64,000 bases of DNA, taken from Fontivita pretiosa. Its GTDB lineage: Bacteria > Planctomycetota > Phycisphaerae > Tepidisphaerales > Tepidisphaeraceae. Below the pieces are notes generated by a model. It was not told the DNA's origin. It ran no database searches and saw nothing but the letters and a program-made list of their open reading frames with translations. This document shows positions 16,850 to 25,834 of this stretch, piece by piece. The position numbers and the translations under genes were made by a program. Position 1 is the first letter of the stretch. Each line of letters opens with the position of its first letter. The stretch covers positions 1,674,001 through 1,738,000 of the forward strand of contig NZ_CP191258.1 in NCBI RefSeq assembly GCF_050410795.1. Direction: 5' to 3'.

Positions 16850-19564
16850 ATGGCGGCGAGGAAATGCAGGAATCGATCCGGTCCCGCGCGAGTCGAGATG
16901 CTCGAATCGCGCCTTCACCTGAACGGGGCGCCGGTGGCGCGTCCAGCCTATAACACCGGCACTGGATTTTTCGTGCTCGATGGCAAGGTCTATGACGCCA
17001 ACGGGTACGAGTTCGTGATCAAAGGCCCGAACAACAACCACGCCTGGGGATCGTACGTCGACAACTACAACGCGATCGATCACATCGCCAGAACGGGCGC
17101 GAATGCGGCGCGGGTGGTGATGTACCGTGATATTCTGGCCGATCCGACGAACAACTGGACCGACGCCGCCGACACCGTCGCCCGGCGGAAGGAGACGGTC
17201 GAGCGCTACCTGGCCAACGGGATCGTGCCGGTTGTTGAGGATCATGCCAGCATCCAGGACAGCAGCTCGCAATCGAACACCGCCGCGCTGCACGAGATCG
17301 TGACGCATTGGCTGGAGAACGCCTCGTGGCTCAAACAGTACGAGAGCGCGGTGATCCTGAACATCGCCAACGAATGGGGCCCGCCAGCCAATGCCAGCGG
17401 GAGCAACACGACCTGGCGGGAGGCGTACAAGACGCAGGTGTTGCGGCTGCGCGCCGGGCCGGACGGGAACCTGGCCAGCGAAGCCGACAACATCAACTGC
17501 CTGATCATGATCGACGCCGGGCAGTGGGGTCAGGACTTCAACACGCTTCGCCTGCACGCCCGCGACATCCTCAGCACCGATCCGCAGCACAACATCGTCT
17601 TCTCGATCCACCTGTACGGGCAGTGGCGCGCCGACGATCGCCCGTTCGAGACCTTCCCCGGCACCGACTACGGGCCCTGGGATGTGTTCACCAGCCTCAA
17701 TGAGCTGGTCAACCCTTCGGGGCCGGGCGTCGAGCCGCTGGCGCTGGTGGTGGGAGAGTGGGCATGGGAGGACTTTCGCGATTTCAGCAACCTCTCGGCG
17801 CCCTACGCCGCGTATCGCACCAGGCGCATCATGGAAATCTGCAATCAGCTCGGCATCGGATGGCTCGGCTGGTCGTGGAATCACTCCAGCCCAACGACGC
17901 TGAACATGATCGCCGGCGCGATTCAAAACTATCAGTACAACTCCAATGAGAACCTGACGGAGTGGGGCAACTGGCTGGTGAATGACCCGGACTTCGGGAC
18001 CAGGGCGACCGCGAAGCGCGCGACGGTGTTCCCCATCGCTGGCCTGCCCAATCCGACCACGCCCGGCCTTTCGCCATTGCCGGCGCAGCCGCCGACGGAT
18101 CTGCGTCTGGTGCTCCAGAGCACGACGGTCCATATTCCCGAGGGCGGGCAGGGCGCCGCGTATGTGAAGCTCAACAAACAGCCGCCATCGAACATCACCA
18201 TCAACGTTGCGCGGATATTCGGCGGGTCGAATGATCTGGACATCAACCCCGCCGCCGGTTCCACCAGCCTCACGTTCACACCCGCCAACTTCGGCCAGTT
18301 CCAGAGCATCCTGTTCAATGCGACTGTTGACGCCGATGCGACCCAGGGCACGGCCAAGTTCCAGCTCAGCGGCGGCGGGCTGCTGGCGGCGGACTTCATC
18401 GCCAAAGAGATCGAGCCGCCGACTGCCTCCTCGCCAATCGTGATCAATCCGGATCGCGATCGGCTGTACAACGGCAGCGGGACGGCGACAAGCGTGACGG
18501 TCAGCTCAACCTTCCCGCCTGTCGGAGCGCCCAACGGCACCTTTTTCATGCGTTTCAATCTGGCGGGCGTCACGGGCAAGATCGCCTCGGCCACGCTGCG
18601 CGTCTTCACCACCAACACCACGGCCAACCGGTTCGTTCGCGTCTTCCACACCATCAGCGACACCTGGAGCGAAACGGCGACGAGCGGAATCAACGCCAGC
18701 TATCCGATCGTGCCCAACCCCGCGGCGCCCGGCAACAACCCCGGCATCCTGCTGCCGACGACCGGCGGCAGTTACCTGGAGATCAGCTACAGCGAGCTGA
18801 CCCGACTGATCCGCGCCGAGCATCTGAAGGACGGAATCGTGAGCCTGGCACTGCGCATGGTCTCGGGCACGGCGGTCTTCTTCACGGATGAGTCGGCAAA
18901 TCGACCCGAGCTGGTGGTGACGACGGCCGAAGCGATCCCGCCGAGGCTGCTGAGCGCCAGCTTCGATTACGCGACATCGCCGAACCGGCTGAGATTCACA
19001 TTCGACGAGGACGTGTCCGCGTCGCTGAGCAGCGCCGATGTGGTTGTGGAATCGATCAGCAACCCCGGCACGGTGCTGACGCTCTCGACCACGCCAGACT
19101 GGAATCCCGCCACCAACACCGCCAGCTTCACGATCTCCCCGGGCATCGTGCCCGACGGCAATTATCGCGTTACGCTGCTGGCGTCGGGCGTGAGCGATGC
19201 GGCGGGCAACGCGATGCTGGCCGGGGCGTCGCTGGACTTTTTCGCTTTGGCGGGCGATGCCAATCATGACCGGGTGGTCAACAGCCGCGACCTGCTGGCG
19301 CTGGCGAGCAACTGGCAGCAGTCGCCGCGCGGTTTTGCTGACGGTGATTTCAACTACGACGGCACGGTCGATGCCGCCGACCTGCAAATCCTGACGGGCA
19401 ACTGGCAGCAGTCGTTGCCGGCGCCGGCTCCGCCGCCCGCCTGGCCGGGGATCGCCACCGCGGGCGGCTCTGTGCGACTGCCGGCGGCGCACAGCGGCCC
19501 CTTCGCATCGGCCACGCAGTCGATTAAGCTCACGGACCTGCAAACGGATCCGCTGCTGTTGTAA
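16850..19564 (+). CDS. secreted multidomain GH5 glycosidase (mannanase/cellulase-like) with dockerin
   Basis: 904 residues from ATG 16850. The N-terminus 'RVEMLESRLHLNG' is the planctomycete surface-protein leader motif rather than a classical signal peptide. A GH5 barrel (about 30-390) has acid/base Glu175 in 'NIANEWGPP' and nucleophile Glu303 in 'VVGEWAWEDF'. Further domains: a Calx-beta-like region ('VHIPEGGQGAAYVKL'), a CBM96/DNRLF-like module ('FFMRFNLAGVTGKIASATLR'), an Ig-like SbsA-type domain ('LRFTFDEDVSASLSSADVVV') and two dockerin repeats ('GDANHDRVVNSRDLLALASN', 'GDFNYDGTVDAADLQILTGN'). Unlike its dockerin neighbours it lacks a PEP-CTERM tail and ends in a plain 'LTDLQTDPLLL'. Likely role: extracellular cleavage of beta-mannan or beta-glucan. 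Confidence 0.88.
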   Translation: MAARKCRNRSGPARVEMLESRLHLNGAPVARPAYNTGTGFFVLDGKVYDANGYEFVIKGPNNNHAWGSYVDNYNAIDHIARTGANAARVVMYRDILADPTNNWTDAADTVARRKETVERYLANGIVPVVEDHASIQDSSSQSNTAALHEIVTHWLENASWLKQYESAVILNIANEWGPPANASGSNTTWREAYKTQVLRLRAGPDGNLASEADNINCLIMIDAGQWGQDFNTLRLHARDILSTDPQHNIVFSIHLYGQWRADDRPFETFPGTDYGPWDVFTSLNELVNPSGPGVEPLALVVGEWAWEDFRDFSNLSAPYAAYRTRRIMEICNQLGIGWLGWSWNHSSPTTLNMIAGAIQNYQYNSNENLTEWGNWLVNDPDFGTRATAKRATVFPIAGLPNPTTPGLSPLPAQPPTDLRLVLQSTTVHIPEGGQGAAYVKLNKQPPSNITINVARIFGGSNDLDINPAAGSTSLTFTPANFGQFQSILFNATVDADATQGTAKFQLSGGGLLAADFIAKEIEPPTASSPIVINPDRDRLYNGSGTATSVTVSSTFPPVGAPNGTFFMRFNLAGVTGKIASATLRVFTTNTTANRFVRVFHTISDTWSETATSGINASYPIVPNPAAPGNNPGILLPTTGGSYLEISYSELTRLIRAEHLKDGIVSLALRMVSGTAVFFTDESANRPELVVTTAEAIPPRLLSASFDYATSPNRLRFTFDEDVSASLSSADVVVESISNPGTVLTLSTTPDWNPATNTASFTISPGIVPDGNYRVTLLASGVSDAAGNAMLAGASLDFFALAGDANHDRVVNSRDLLALASNWQQSPRGFADGDFNYDGTVDAADLQILTGNWQQSLPAPAPPPAWPGIATAGGSVRLPAAHSGPFASATQSIKLTDLQTDPLLL

Positions 19565-19590
19565 GGATCCATTCAGGAGCCGATCAGCCC

Positions 19591-21042
19591 GTGAGCCTGC
19601 GCGTCCTCAACAGCACGCTTCACCTGCGCGAACTGCAAACCCGCATGCCGTTCCGCTTTGGCATCGCCAACGTTACCCGTCTGCTCCACGCCATCCTGCG
19701 GATCGAATTCGAGATCGACGGCCGGCGGCAGATCGGGCTTGCGGCCGAAAACCTCGTGCCCAAGTGGTTCACCAAGGATCCGAACACAACCCCGCAGCAG
19801 GATCAGCAGCAGATGGTTGGCGTGATCCGAACGGCCATGCAACTGGCTGGCGAGTTGGGGCCGGTGGAATCGGTCTATCAGCTCTGGCGCCAGTTGCAGG
19901 CGGGCATGGAGCAGCCGTCGCGCGCGCCGGCCAGCCCCGATCCGCCGCTGCTGCTGGGTCTGGGCGTGAGCCTGGTCGAGCGGGCGGCAATCGACGCGCT
20001 GTGCCGGGCGCGGCGGGTTGCGTTCTGGCAGGCGATGCGCGCCGGGATGCTCGGAATCGAGCTGGGGCAAATCTATCCCCAGGATCTCATCGGCGCCCGC
20101 CCGGCGGAGCTGCTGCCGCCGCGACCGCTGTCCAGAGTCCTGGTCAGGCACACCGTCGGGCTGAGTGATCCACTGAGCGACTCGGACATTTCGCCAGCGG
20201 ATCGGCTGGATGATGGCCTGCCGCATTCGCTCCAGAGCTGCATCGACGCCTACGGCCTGCGGTCATTCAAGATCAAGCTCTGGGGCGATGTGCAGCGCGA
20301 CAGCAGTCGGCTTGCGGATATTGCAGCGCTGCTCGACGCCAACTGTCCCGATTACGCCTACAGCCTCGACGGCAACGAAAACTTTCACCAGGTCGAGCCG
20401 TTAATCGAGCTTTGGCGGCGATTGAGCGAGCAGCCGCGACTGAAGCGGTTTCTCTCCCGGCTGATGTTTTTGGAACAGCCGCTGCATCGCGAAATTGCCC
20501 TGAGCGAGCCGACCCGCCGGCAGTTGCTGATCTGGAGTGATCGTCCGGCGATGATCATCGACGAGTCGGGCGCTTCGACGCAGGATGTGGTAGATGCGCT
20601 GGCGGGCGGGTACGTTGGCGTGAGCCACAAGAACTGCAAGGGGGTGATCAAGGGCATAGCCGCCGCGTGTCTGATCGAATCCCGTCGCCGCCGGGGGCAA
20701 GCCCGCCTGATCCTCAGTGCCGAGGACCTGTCCAACACCGGGCCTATCGCCCTGGCGCAGGATCTGGCGGTTGTCGCCGCTTTGGGCGTGGGGCATGTGG
20801 AGCGCAATGGACACCATTACTTTCGCGGGTTGCACGCCTGGCCGAAAGAGCTTCAGCAGGCGGTTTTGGCCGAGCACGCCGACCTGTTTCGAGCCGTCAG
20901 TGCGCAAGACGCGTCGGTGTCATTCGTCGCCCCGGCGATTCAGGCCGGGCAGATGTGGCTGGACTCGCTGAACAGTGCCGCCTTCGGGGTGGGCGCTGCG
21001 AGTTGGCAACGAGTCCTTGCCGAGCTGAACGGCTCGACGTGA
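19591..21042 (+). CDS. enolase-superfamily protein (muconate lactonizing subgroup-like), unknown substrate
   Basis: 483 residues from GTG 19591 with AGGAG upstream. The barrel carries the expected enolase-superfamily residues: KxK at 227-229 ('SFKIKLW'), metal ligands Asp260 ('YSLDGNENF'), Glu295 ('FLEQPL') and Asp324/Glu325 ('IIDESGAS'), and a lysine near 347-350 ('SHKNCK'). Members remove a proton alpha to a carboxylate; relatives include epimerases, sugar acid dehydratases and o-succinylbenzoate synthase. It is longer than usual (about 350-400), mainly from an insertion at 60-120. No signal peptide. Its position after secreted glycosidases fits sugar-acid catabolism, but the reaction is unknown. 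Confidence 0.75.
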   Translation: MSLRVLNSTLHLRELQTRMPFRFGIANVTRLLHAILRIEFEIDGRRQIGLAAENLVPKWFTKDPNTTPQQDQQQMVGVIRTAMQLAGELGPVESVYQLWRQLQAGMEQPSRAPASPDPPLLLGLGVSLVERAAIDALCRARRVAFWQAMRAGMLGIELGQIYPQDLIGARPAELLPPRPLSRVLVRHTVGLSDPLSDSDISPADRLDDGLPHSLQSCIDAYGLRSFKIKLWGDVQRDSSRLADIAALLDANCPDYAYSLDGNENFHQVEPLIELWRRLSEQPRLKRFLSRLMFLEQPLHREIALSEPTRRQLLIWSDRPAMIIDESGASTQDVVDALAGGYVGVSHKNCKGVIKGIAAACLIESRRRRGQARLILSAEDLSNTGPIALAQDLAVVAALGVGHVERNGHHYFRGLHAWPKELQQAVLAEHADLFRAVSAQDASVSFVAPAIQAGQMWLDSLNSAAFGVGAASWQRVLAELNGST

Positions 21043-21048
21043 TCGATG

Positions 21049-21077
21049 GAGACACGTATAAGCGTATATAGTATAAT
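21049..21077 (+). promoter_or_regulatory. sigma-70-like promoter for the receiver protein
   Basis: GAGACA (21049-21054, four of six -35 matches), a 17-bp spacer and a perfect TATAAT (21072-21077) lie just after the enolase-like gene. A short inverted repeat TCGCT-TAA-AGCGA follows directly at the likely transcription start. It would drive the response regulator at 21203 with a leader of about 120 nt. Confidence 0.6.
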
Positions 21078-21202
21078 CGCTTAAAGCGACTTCGGCGGCA
21101 GAGATCGCCAGCTTTCAATCCCAGCCGCCGGCGAAATCGTTTTTTTTGGCGTTTACATCCGGGCCGACATTCGGGCAAACTGATGGTCTTGTGCGTGGTG
21201 AA

Positions 21203-21577
21203 ATGGCAACTGTACTGATTGTGGATGACCAGCGCGAGACCGGTCATCTGATGTCCAGAATCCTCAAGTACCTGGGACACCGTGGCGTGCACGTGGACAG
21301 CGGAGAGCAGGCCCTGCAGTATGTCCGTCAGTGCCTGCCCGATGCCATCCTGCTGGATTACATGATGCCGGGGATGGATGGTCTGGCCGTGCTCAGGGCA
21401 CTGCGAGAGGATCCTCGCACCGCAGATCTGCCGGTGATCATGTTCAGCGCCAATGGCGACCCCAAGGTCATCGAGTTGGCCATGCGCGAGGGGGCCAACG
21501 ACTACTGGGTCAAGGCCTCGATCGCGATCAACGATATGGAGTCCCGTTTGTCCAAGTTCCTGTCCAGCCCGAATTAA
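21203..21577 (+). CDS. single-domain response regulator (CheY-like receiver)
   Basis: 124 residues, only a receiver domain: acidic residues in 'VLIVDDQ', phosphoacceptor Asp52 in 'ILLDYMMPGMDG', Ser82 in 'MFSANGD' and Lys104 in 'YWVKAS'. The start is ATG 21203 with GGTGA upstream; the open frame extends to 21146 without homology. Without an output domain it must work by protein contact, as CheY or Spo0F do. No kinase is nearby, so the pathway is unknown. It has its own promoter and is not obviously part of the sugar cluster. Confidence 0.9.
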   Translation: MATVLIVDDQRETGHLMSRILKYLGHRGVHVDSGEQALQYVRQCLPDAILLDYMMPGMDGLAVLRALREDPRTADLPVIMFSANGDPKVIELAMREGANDYWVKASIAINDMESRLSKFLSSPN

Positions 21578-21606
21578 GCGATGCAAGCCCTGGCCGCTGG
21601 GGCATT

Positions 21607-22620
21607 TCAGCGCACGGCCACCGCCCTGCCCGTCCGCACGCTTTTGACTTCGGCTTCGACGATACGGATGGTCCTGGCGGCGTCGTGGAGCGTGACGATC
21701 TGCGGGCGGCGATTCTGCTGGATGCAGTCCAGCAGATACCCGATCTCATACTCGTAGCCCATGCCCGGCGGCAGGTCGCTCACCGGCTCGGATTTGCCTT
21801 CGCGCACCAGCCGCAGCGGTGGGTTCTGCGCCAAGTCGAAAATCGCCGTGCCGCGCTCGAAGTTCACCGTGTACTGCATGGTGAAGCTGAACCCCGGCGC
21901 CATGGCCCAGGATCCCTCGGCCAGCACCAGCGGCACATCGTCGTAGACGTACTGCGTGGCCAGGTGATCAATGGCGTCGGTGATGATCGAGTAGCCGCGG
22001 CTGATGACCGCTTTGGGCGGGCCGAAGCAATACTGGATGAAATCGGTATCGTGAATGTGCAGGTCCAGCGCCGCCCCGCCGGAAAGCTCGCCGCTGGAAT
22101 AGATCGGCCCGCCGGGATGCGAGCTGAGCCGCCGGAAGGTGGCGGCTTTCACGTTGCCAAACGTCCTGTTGGCGATGGCGTCTTTGAGCCACGTCCAGCC
22201 CGGCCAGAAACGCATGCACATGGCGCACATCGCCATTCCTTTGGACTTTTCCGCGAGCCTGGCAAGATGGAATGCATCTTTTGACGTGCGGGCCAGCGGT
22301 TTTTCGACCAGCACGTGTTTGCCGGATTTCAGCGCCGCCCTGGCGTGTTCGTAATGCGCCGGTGTGGGCAGACAGATGTCCACCAGGTCAACCTCCGGAT
22401 CACGGATCAGCTCCATCCCGTCGGTATAGGTCTTGACCGACGACGGATCGACCCCCCCCCCGGCCAGTCCCGCGATGTTCCCCGCGGCGCGCGACTGCCC
22501 GCTGAGCCGACCGGGGTCACGTTCGGCGACCGCAACCACCTTGGCATCCGTCCGTTTGGCGTACACCTGAAGATGGGTCAGCCCCATCATCCCCAGCCCG
22601 ATCACGCCGACTCGAATCAT
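21607..22620 (-). CDS. Gfo/Idh/MocA family oxidoreductase
   Basis: 337 residues. N-terminal Rossmann fold 'RVGVIGLGMMGLTHLQVYAK', the diagnostic 'GKHVLVEKPLARTSKDA' with the catalytic-site lysine of the EKP motif, and a C-terminal alpha/beta domain with 'GGAALDLHIHDTDFIQY' (the His/Asp motif near the substrate). These enzymes oxidise or reduce sugars, inositols or sugar acids with NAD(P). It is cytoplasmic. Together with the NagB-like and UxaE genes further along the same strand it could act on a uronate-derived sugar, which is inferred from position only. Confidence 0.93.
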   Translation of the reverse strand: MIRVGVIGLGMMGLTHLQVYAKRTDAKVVAVAERDPGRLSGQSRAAGNIAGLAGGGVDPSSVKTYTDGMELIRDPEVDLVDICLPTPAHYEHARAALKSGKHVLVEKPLARTSKDAFHLARLAEKSKGMAMCAMCMRFWPGWTWLKDAIANRTFGNVKAATFRRLSSHPGGPIYSSGELSGGAALDLHIHDTDFIQYCFGPPKAVISRGYSIITDAIDHLATQYVYDDVPLVLAEGSWAMAPGFSFTMQYTVNFERGTAIFDLAQNPPLRLVREGKSEPVSDLPPGMGYEYEIGYLLDCIQQNRRPQIVTLHDAARTIRIVEAEVKSVRTGRAVAVR

Positions 22621-22665
22621 GCGATCGATCCCTCGTTTCCAGGGTAAAAGACTGCTGGCCGCGAT

Positions 22666-23631
22666 TCAGTGCGCCTCCGGCCGCAGCGGGCCGGCAAGCT
22701 GCCTGATGAAAAACAGCCGCCCGGGCATTGTCGGCATGAAACTGGAGGGAATCCACGGCGTGGGCGCGCCGTACTGGAGCGTGACACACAGGCTCATCCC
22801 CTGCCAGCAGGCGCCGCGCTCCGCGTACACCCCGTCCGCCCCGCCGATGCAGAAATCGCTCTGAAGGAACAGCCCCGGCCCGATCGTGTTGGCGAAACAC
22901 GGAATCAGGGTGAACCGGCTCATGAAGCTGTGCAGGGAGTTCTGCTCGACGGTCAGCGGATGCAGCGCCACTCCCAGCCGATGGGTCTGCCGCTTCCATT
23001 CGTCGGGCGAATACTCGGCGGCGAGCTGCGGCTCCCAGAAGGCGATGTGACAAACGCGCCCGATGCCGTAGACGGTCACCAGCCTGGCCCCTTGACGCTT
23101 CAATTCCGCGATCTTCTGCGGATACGTCGGCAGATTCTGCTTCGTGGCGAAGTTCCGCTGCGCCGGCGGAATCGTCAGCCTGCCCAGCGGATCGAACAGC
23201 GCCTGTTTCATCGCGTGCTCGAATCCACCAGGCTGGTTGCCCGGCATCGTGTTGCCGTCGCGGTCAGACCACTCATCCATGTTGAACGTCGTCACGTGAT
23301 CGCATTTGATCCGCGAGGCTTTGATCCGACTGACCACCGTCTTGTACATCCCCATCGGCCCGACGGGCAGGATCATCGCCAGTTTCTGCCCGGCCTTTCG
23401 CGTCTGCTCGATCTGGTCGGCGATGGCGTGGCCCATGCGGCGGTCCATCTCCTGTACGTCGCGCACCGGCACCGGCTTGAAACCGCGATGCCAGTACTTC
23501 GTCGGCGTCGTGACTTTCTTCAGCCCCAGGTCGCAGCAGGCGTCGATCCGCCGCAGGTCCCAGCCCTTCGGATAGAATCCGTCAAGCAACGATCCGCGGA
23601 TCGTGCTGAGCATGTCAATCTTCGGTTTCAT
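22666..23631 (-). CDS. glucosamine-6-phosphate deaminase-like (NagB/SugarP_isomerase fold) protein
   Basis: 321 residues. The NagB signatures are recognisable: 'TTFNMDEWSDRDGN' (NagB 'FNMDEY', with Asp119 and Glu120) and 'VYGIGRVCHIAFWEP' (NagB 'GIGxDGHIAFNEP', with His195 and Glu200 kept). The usual Asp-Gly before the His is changed to Val-Cys, and Asn to Trp. The first 60 residues ('SLLDGFYPKGWDLRRID') are an extra N-terminal part absent from NagB. It probably keeps the aldose-ketose isomerase fold, but deaminase activity is doubtful. It sits between an oxidoreductase and a tagaturonate epimerase, so a hexuronate derivative is one possible substrate. Confidence 0.75.
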   Translation of the reverse strand: MKPKIDMLSTIRGSLLDGFYPKGWDLRRIDACCDLGLKKVTTPTKYWHRGFKPVPVRDVQEMDRRMGHAIADQIEQTRKAGQKLAMILPVGPMGMYKTVVSRIKASRIKCDHVTTFNMDEWSDRDGNTMPGNQPGGFEHAMKQALFDPLGRLTIPPAQRNFATKQNLPTYPQKIAELKRQGARLVTVYGIGRVCHIAFWEPQLAAEYSPDEWKRQTHRLGVALHPLTVEQNSLHSFMSRFTLIPCFANTIGPGLFLQSDFCIGGADGVYAERGACWQGMSLCVTLQYGAPTPWIPSSFMPTMPGRLFFIRQLAGPLRPEAH

Positions 23632-23667
23632 CCTTCCCTCTGGTGTCCAGAATCTTCCGTTGCCCCA

Positions 23668-24942
23668 CTACATCCCCGCGCGCAGGGCGCTGAGGTGTTT
23701 GGCAAAATGCTCGGCAAGGATCGAGTCGTAGGTGGCACGGTGTTCCCTGAGGATCTGCATGACCTGCGGCTTGAGCGTCGGATCCGTCAGCACGGAACCG
23801 AAGGTCGTATGCAGGATCTGCCGCCCCGGCTCAGTGAAGCCTCCGCTGCCGCGAACATCGCACCAGCGCTGCAGGTAGATCTGTTCCAGCCGGGTGGCAT
23901 CCTTGATGTCGGAGGGCGGCGGGACTTTATCGAGCGTGGCGGACACGTGATACGTCGCCCGGTCCGTCTCGTAGCGCGAGCGTGAGAAATCGACGATTCG
24001 CCGGAACAGCGCCTCGTCATGCCGCAGCACCACCCGCAACGCCTCCAGATAGCTGGTGCCGGCAGTCTTGACGTGGAAGCGCCCGCGGGTGAGGCGGGCG
24101 AACGACGGATAGATCGTCAGCTTGTCCGAGCCGCTGTGCAGGCTGAGTTTGTAGGGACCGAGCTGATGCGCGATCGCCGCGTGGTCCGCCAGAGATCGCT
24201 CGAACGCCGCCAGATCTCCCTTGTAGTCCACACCCTTCTCGAATTCACCGACGTAGCGCGGAGCCAGGCTGATCAGCTTGATTCCGCGCAGCCGGCACTG
24301 GTCGGCGATGATCCAGTGCTCGGCCAGCGTCGTCGGCTGCGGGGTCTCGTCCACGCTCAGCTCGATCTCATAAGGTTTGCCGAGCTTCTTCATCGTCGCG
24401 TCGATGTGCTGCGCCAGACGCTGGGTCATGTTGATCGCCCGGCCGTACTTCACCGCCGCCTTCAGCACCGCCGCTTCGTTCAGGTCGATGCTCGTGCCCG
24501 TCGGAAGCCTGATCTGCCTGCCCCTGTAGGTGTCGATCCAGTTCACCTCGGCAGCGACGGCCTTGAACTTCTCGGCCAACTGCGATGGCGAATAGTCGTC
24601 GGCGTGGGCATCGACTTCGCCGGAAGGGTCGATGGTGAAGAAGCAGAACCCCGCGGCGGCGGTGCGCTCGATGTCCTGTTCGGTCTTGAGGTGATCGGCG
24701 TCGGCGCCCTGCGGGCCGGTCCAGCCGGCCTCCTGCGCTGCCCGCAGCGCGTCAGCCATCACCTGCTCGGGCGTGCGGTTGGTGCGCGTCATCTCGCGGA
24801 TCGACTGCTGCGCGAAGATCGGGGCGATGCCCTGCCCGGCGCGCTTCATCGCCGCCACGTGGCCGGGAGTAGCAAGCCCCAGCCGGTCGCCAAAGCCGAA
24901 GCTCGGCGACAGTCCAAGAGGAACAGGGGTAGGCATGGTCAT
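23668..24942 (-). CDS. uxaE: tagaturonate epimerase family protein (UxaE)
   Basis: 424 residues from ATG 24942 behind GAGGAGTG. The sequence fits the UxaE family: 'LSPSFGFGDRLGLATPGHV', 'TAAAGFCFFTIDPSGEVD', 'YEIELSVDETPQPTT', 'YKLSLHSGSDKLTIYP' and 'GRFHVKTAGTSYLEALRVV'. UxaE converts D-tagaturonate to D-fructuronate, which lets a cell feed galacturonate from pectin into the fructuronate branch of hexuronate metabolism. This fits the secreted pectate lyase 16 kb away. No UxaC, UxuA or KDG enzymes are in the window, so the rest of the route must lie elsewhere. Conserved His and Glu residues suggest metal binding. Confidence 0.85.
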   Translation of the reverse strand: MTMPTPVPLGLSPSFGFGDRLGLATPGHVAAMKRAGQGIAPIFAQQSIREMTRTNRTPEQVMADALRAAQEAGWTGPQGADADHLKTEQDIERTAAAGFCFFTIDPSGEVDAHADDYSPSQLAEKFKAVAAEVNWIDTYRGRQIRLPTGTSIDLNEAAVLKAAVKYGRAINMTQRLAQHIDATMKKLGKPYEIELSVDETPQPTTLAEHWIIADQCRLRGIKLISLAPRYVGEFEKGVDYKGDLAAFERSLADHAAIAHQLGPYKLSLHSGSDKLTIYPSFARLTRGRFHVKTAGTSYLEALRVVLRHDEALFRRIVDFSRSRYETDRATYHVSATLDKVPPPSDIKDATRLEQIYLQRWCDVRGSGGFTEPGRQILHTTFGSVLTDPTLKPQVMQILREHRATYDSILAEHFAKHLSALRAGM

Positions 24943-25068
24943 GATCCAACACTCCTCGTCAGGTAAGAAACCGCAATTGTCAATGCCGGTTGGTGCGGCA
25001 CAAACACGAAGCTGTACACAACCGGGCCGGTTCGTTGCTTCCTGGCAGCGTGAGCTCTTGCCCGGCGC

Positions 25069-25824
25069 TCATCCAAACATCTCCGCCAGCAGGTCGTTGT
25101 GCGGGTAGGCATGCCCGCGGTGCTGAACGAAGGCTTCGGCGAAGTCGAAACCCGCCTCGCTGCCGCGATCGGCAGCGTGACGCTGCATCGCCTCGATGTA
25201 TTCGTCCATCCCGTGATGGGCACGCAGCCACTGCCGCTGGCTGGCGTGGCAGGCGAGCATCTCCGTCTTGCGCGGCATCACGGCGGTGATGTCCACGAAT
25301 GTCGTCGGCTGCACACGATGCCCCAGCGGATCCAGACCCTCAAGCGGATCGCAGTAATACAGGTGCGGCACGCGCGAGCCTTCCCGTGGCGGCATCGTTG
25401 CCGTGATGTTCGGCGCCGCATACACGAAGCTCGCCGCCCGCCCCAGCAGCGACACCATCTCGTGATCCATCATGTAGTCTTTCGGGGCGTGAGTAAATAC
25501 CAGCGCCGGGGCAATTCGGCGAAACAGCTCGATCGCCTTGCTCAGCGTCGGCTTGTCGTAGACGATCAGCCCGTCGCGCTCCTCCAGACAGTGATACTCG
25601 CCGCCAATCAGCGCCGCCGAATTGCGCGCCTCCTGCCGCCGAATCGCCACGATCTGTTCCGGCGGCAGCGTCGTCGTGCCGCAGTCGCCAGCGGCGACGG
25701 TCGCGATGTGCACCTCCCACCCCGCATCGGCCAGCCGGATCAGCGTCCCGGCGCACAGAATCTCCGCATCATCCGGATGGGCCAGGAAGGCCAGCACGCG
25801 CCTGTTGCCCGGTTGCTCGTTCAT
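25069..25824 (-). CDS. PIG-L family deacetylase
   Basis: 251 residues. The zinc-binding 'LAFLAHPDDAE' (residues 11-21) and the later 'THAPKDYMMDHEM' with conserved Asp/His define the PIG-L/LmbE family, which removes acetyl groups from N-acetylglucosamine-type sugars. ATG 25824 is favoured over 25830 because AAGGA sits six bases before it. The protein lacks a signal peptide. The same strand encodes an alpha/beta hydrolase whose stop lies 10 bp upstream of this start, so the two probably share a transcript. Substrate unknown. Confidence 0.9.
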   Translation of the reverse strand: MNEQPGNRRVLAFLAHPDDAEILCAGTLIRLADAGWEVHIATVAAGDCGTTTLPPEQIVAIRRQEARNSAALIGGEYHCLEERDGLIVYDKPTLSKAIELFRRIAPALVFTHAPKDYMMDHEMVSLLGRAASFVYAAPNITATMPPREGSRVPHLYYCDPLEGLDPLGHRVQPTTFVDITAVMPRKTEMLACHASQRQWLRAHHGMDEYIEAMQRHAADRGSEAGFDFAEAFVQHRGHAYPHNDLLAEMFG

Positions 25825-25834
25825 CCGCATTCCT

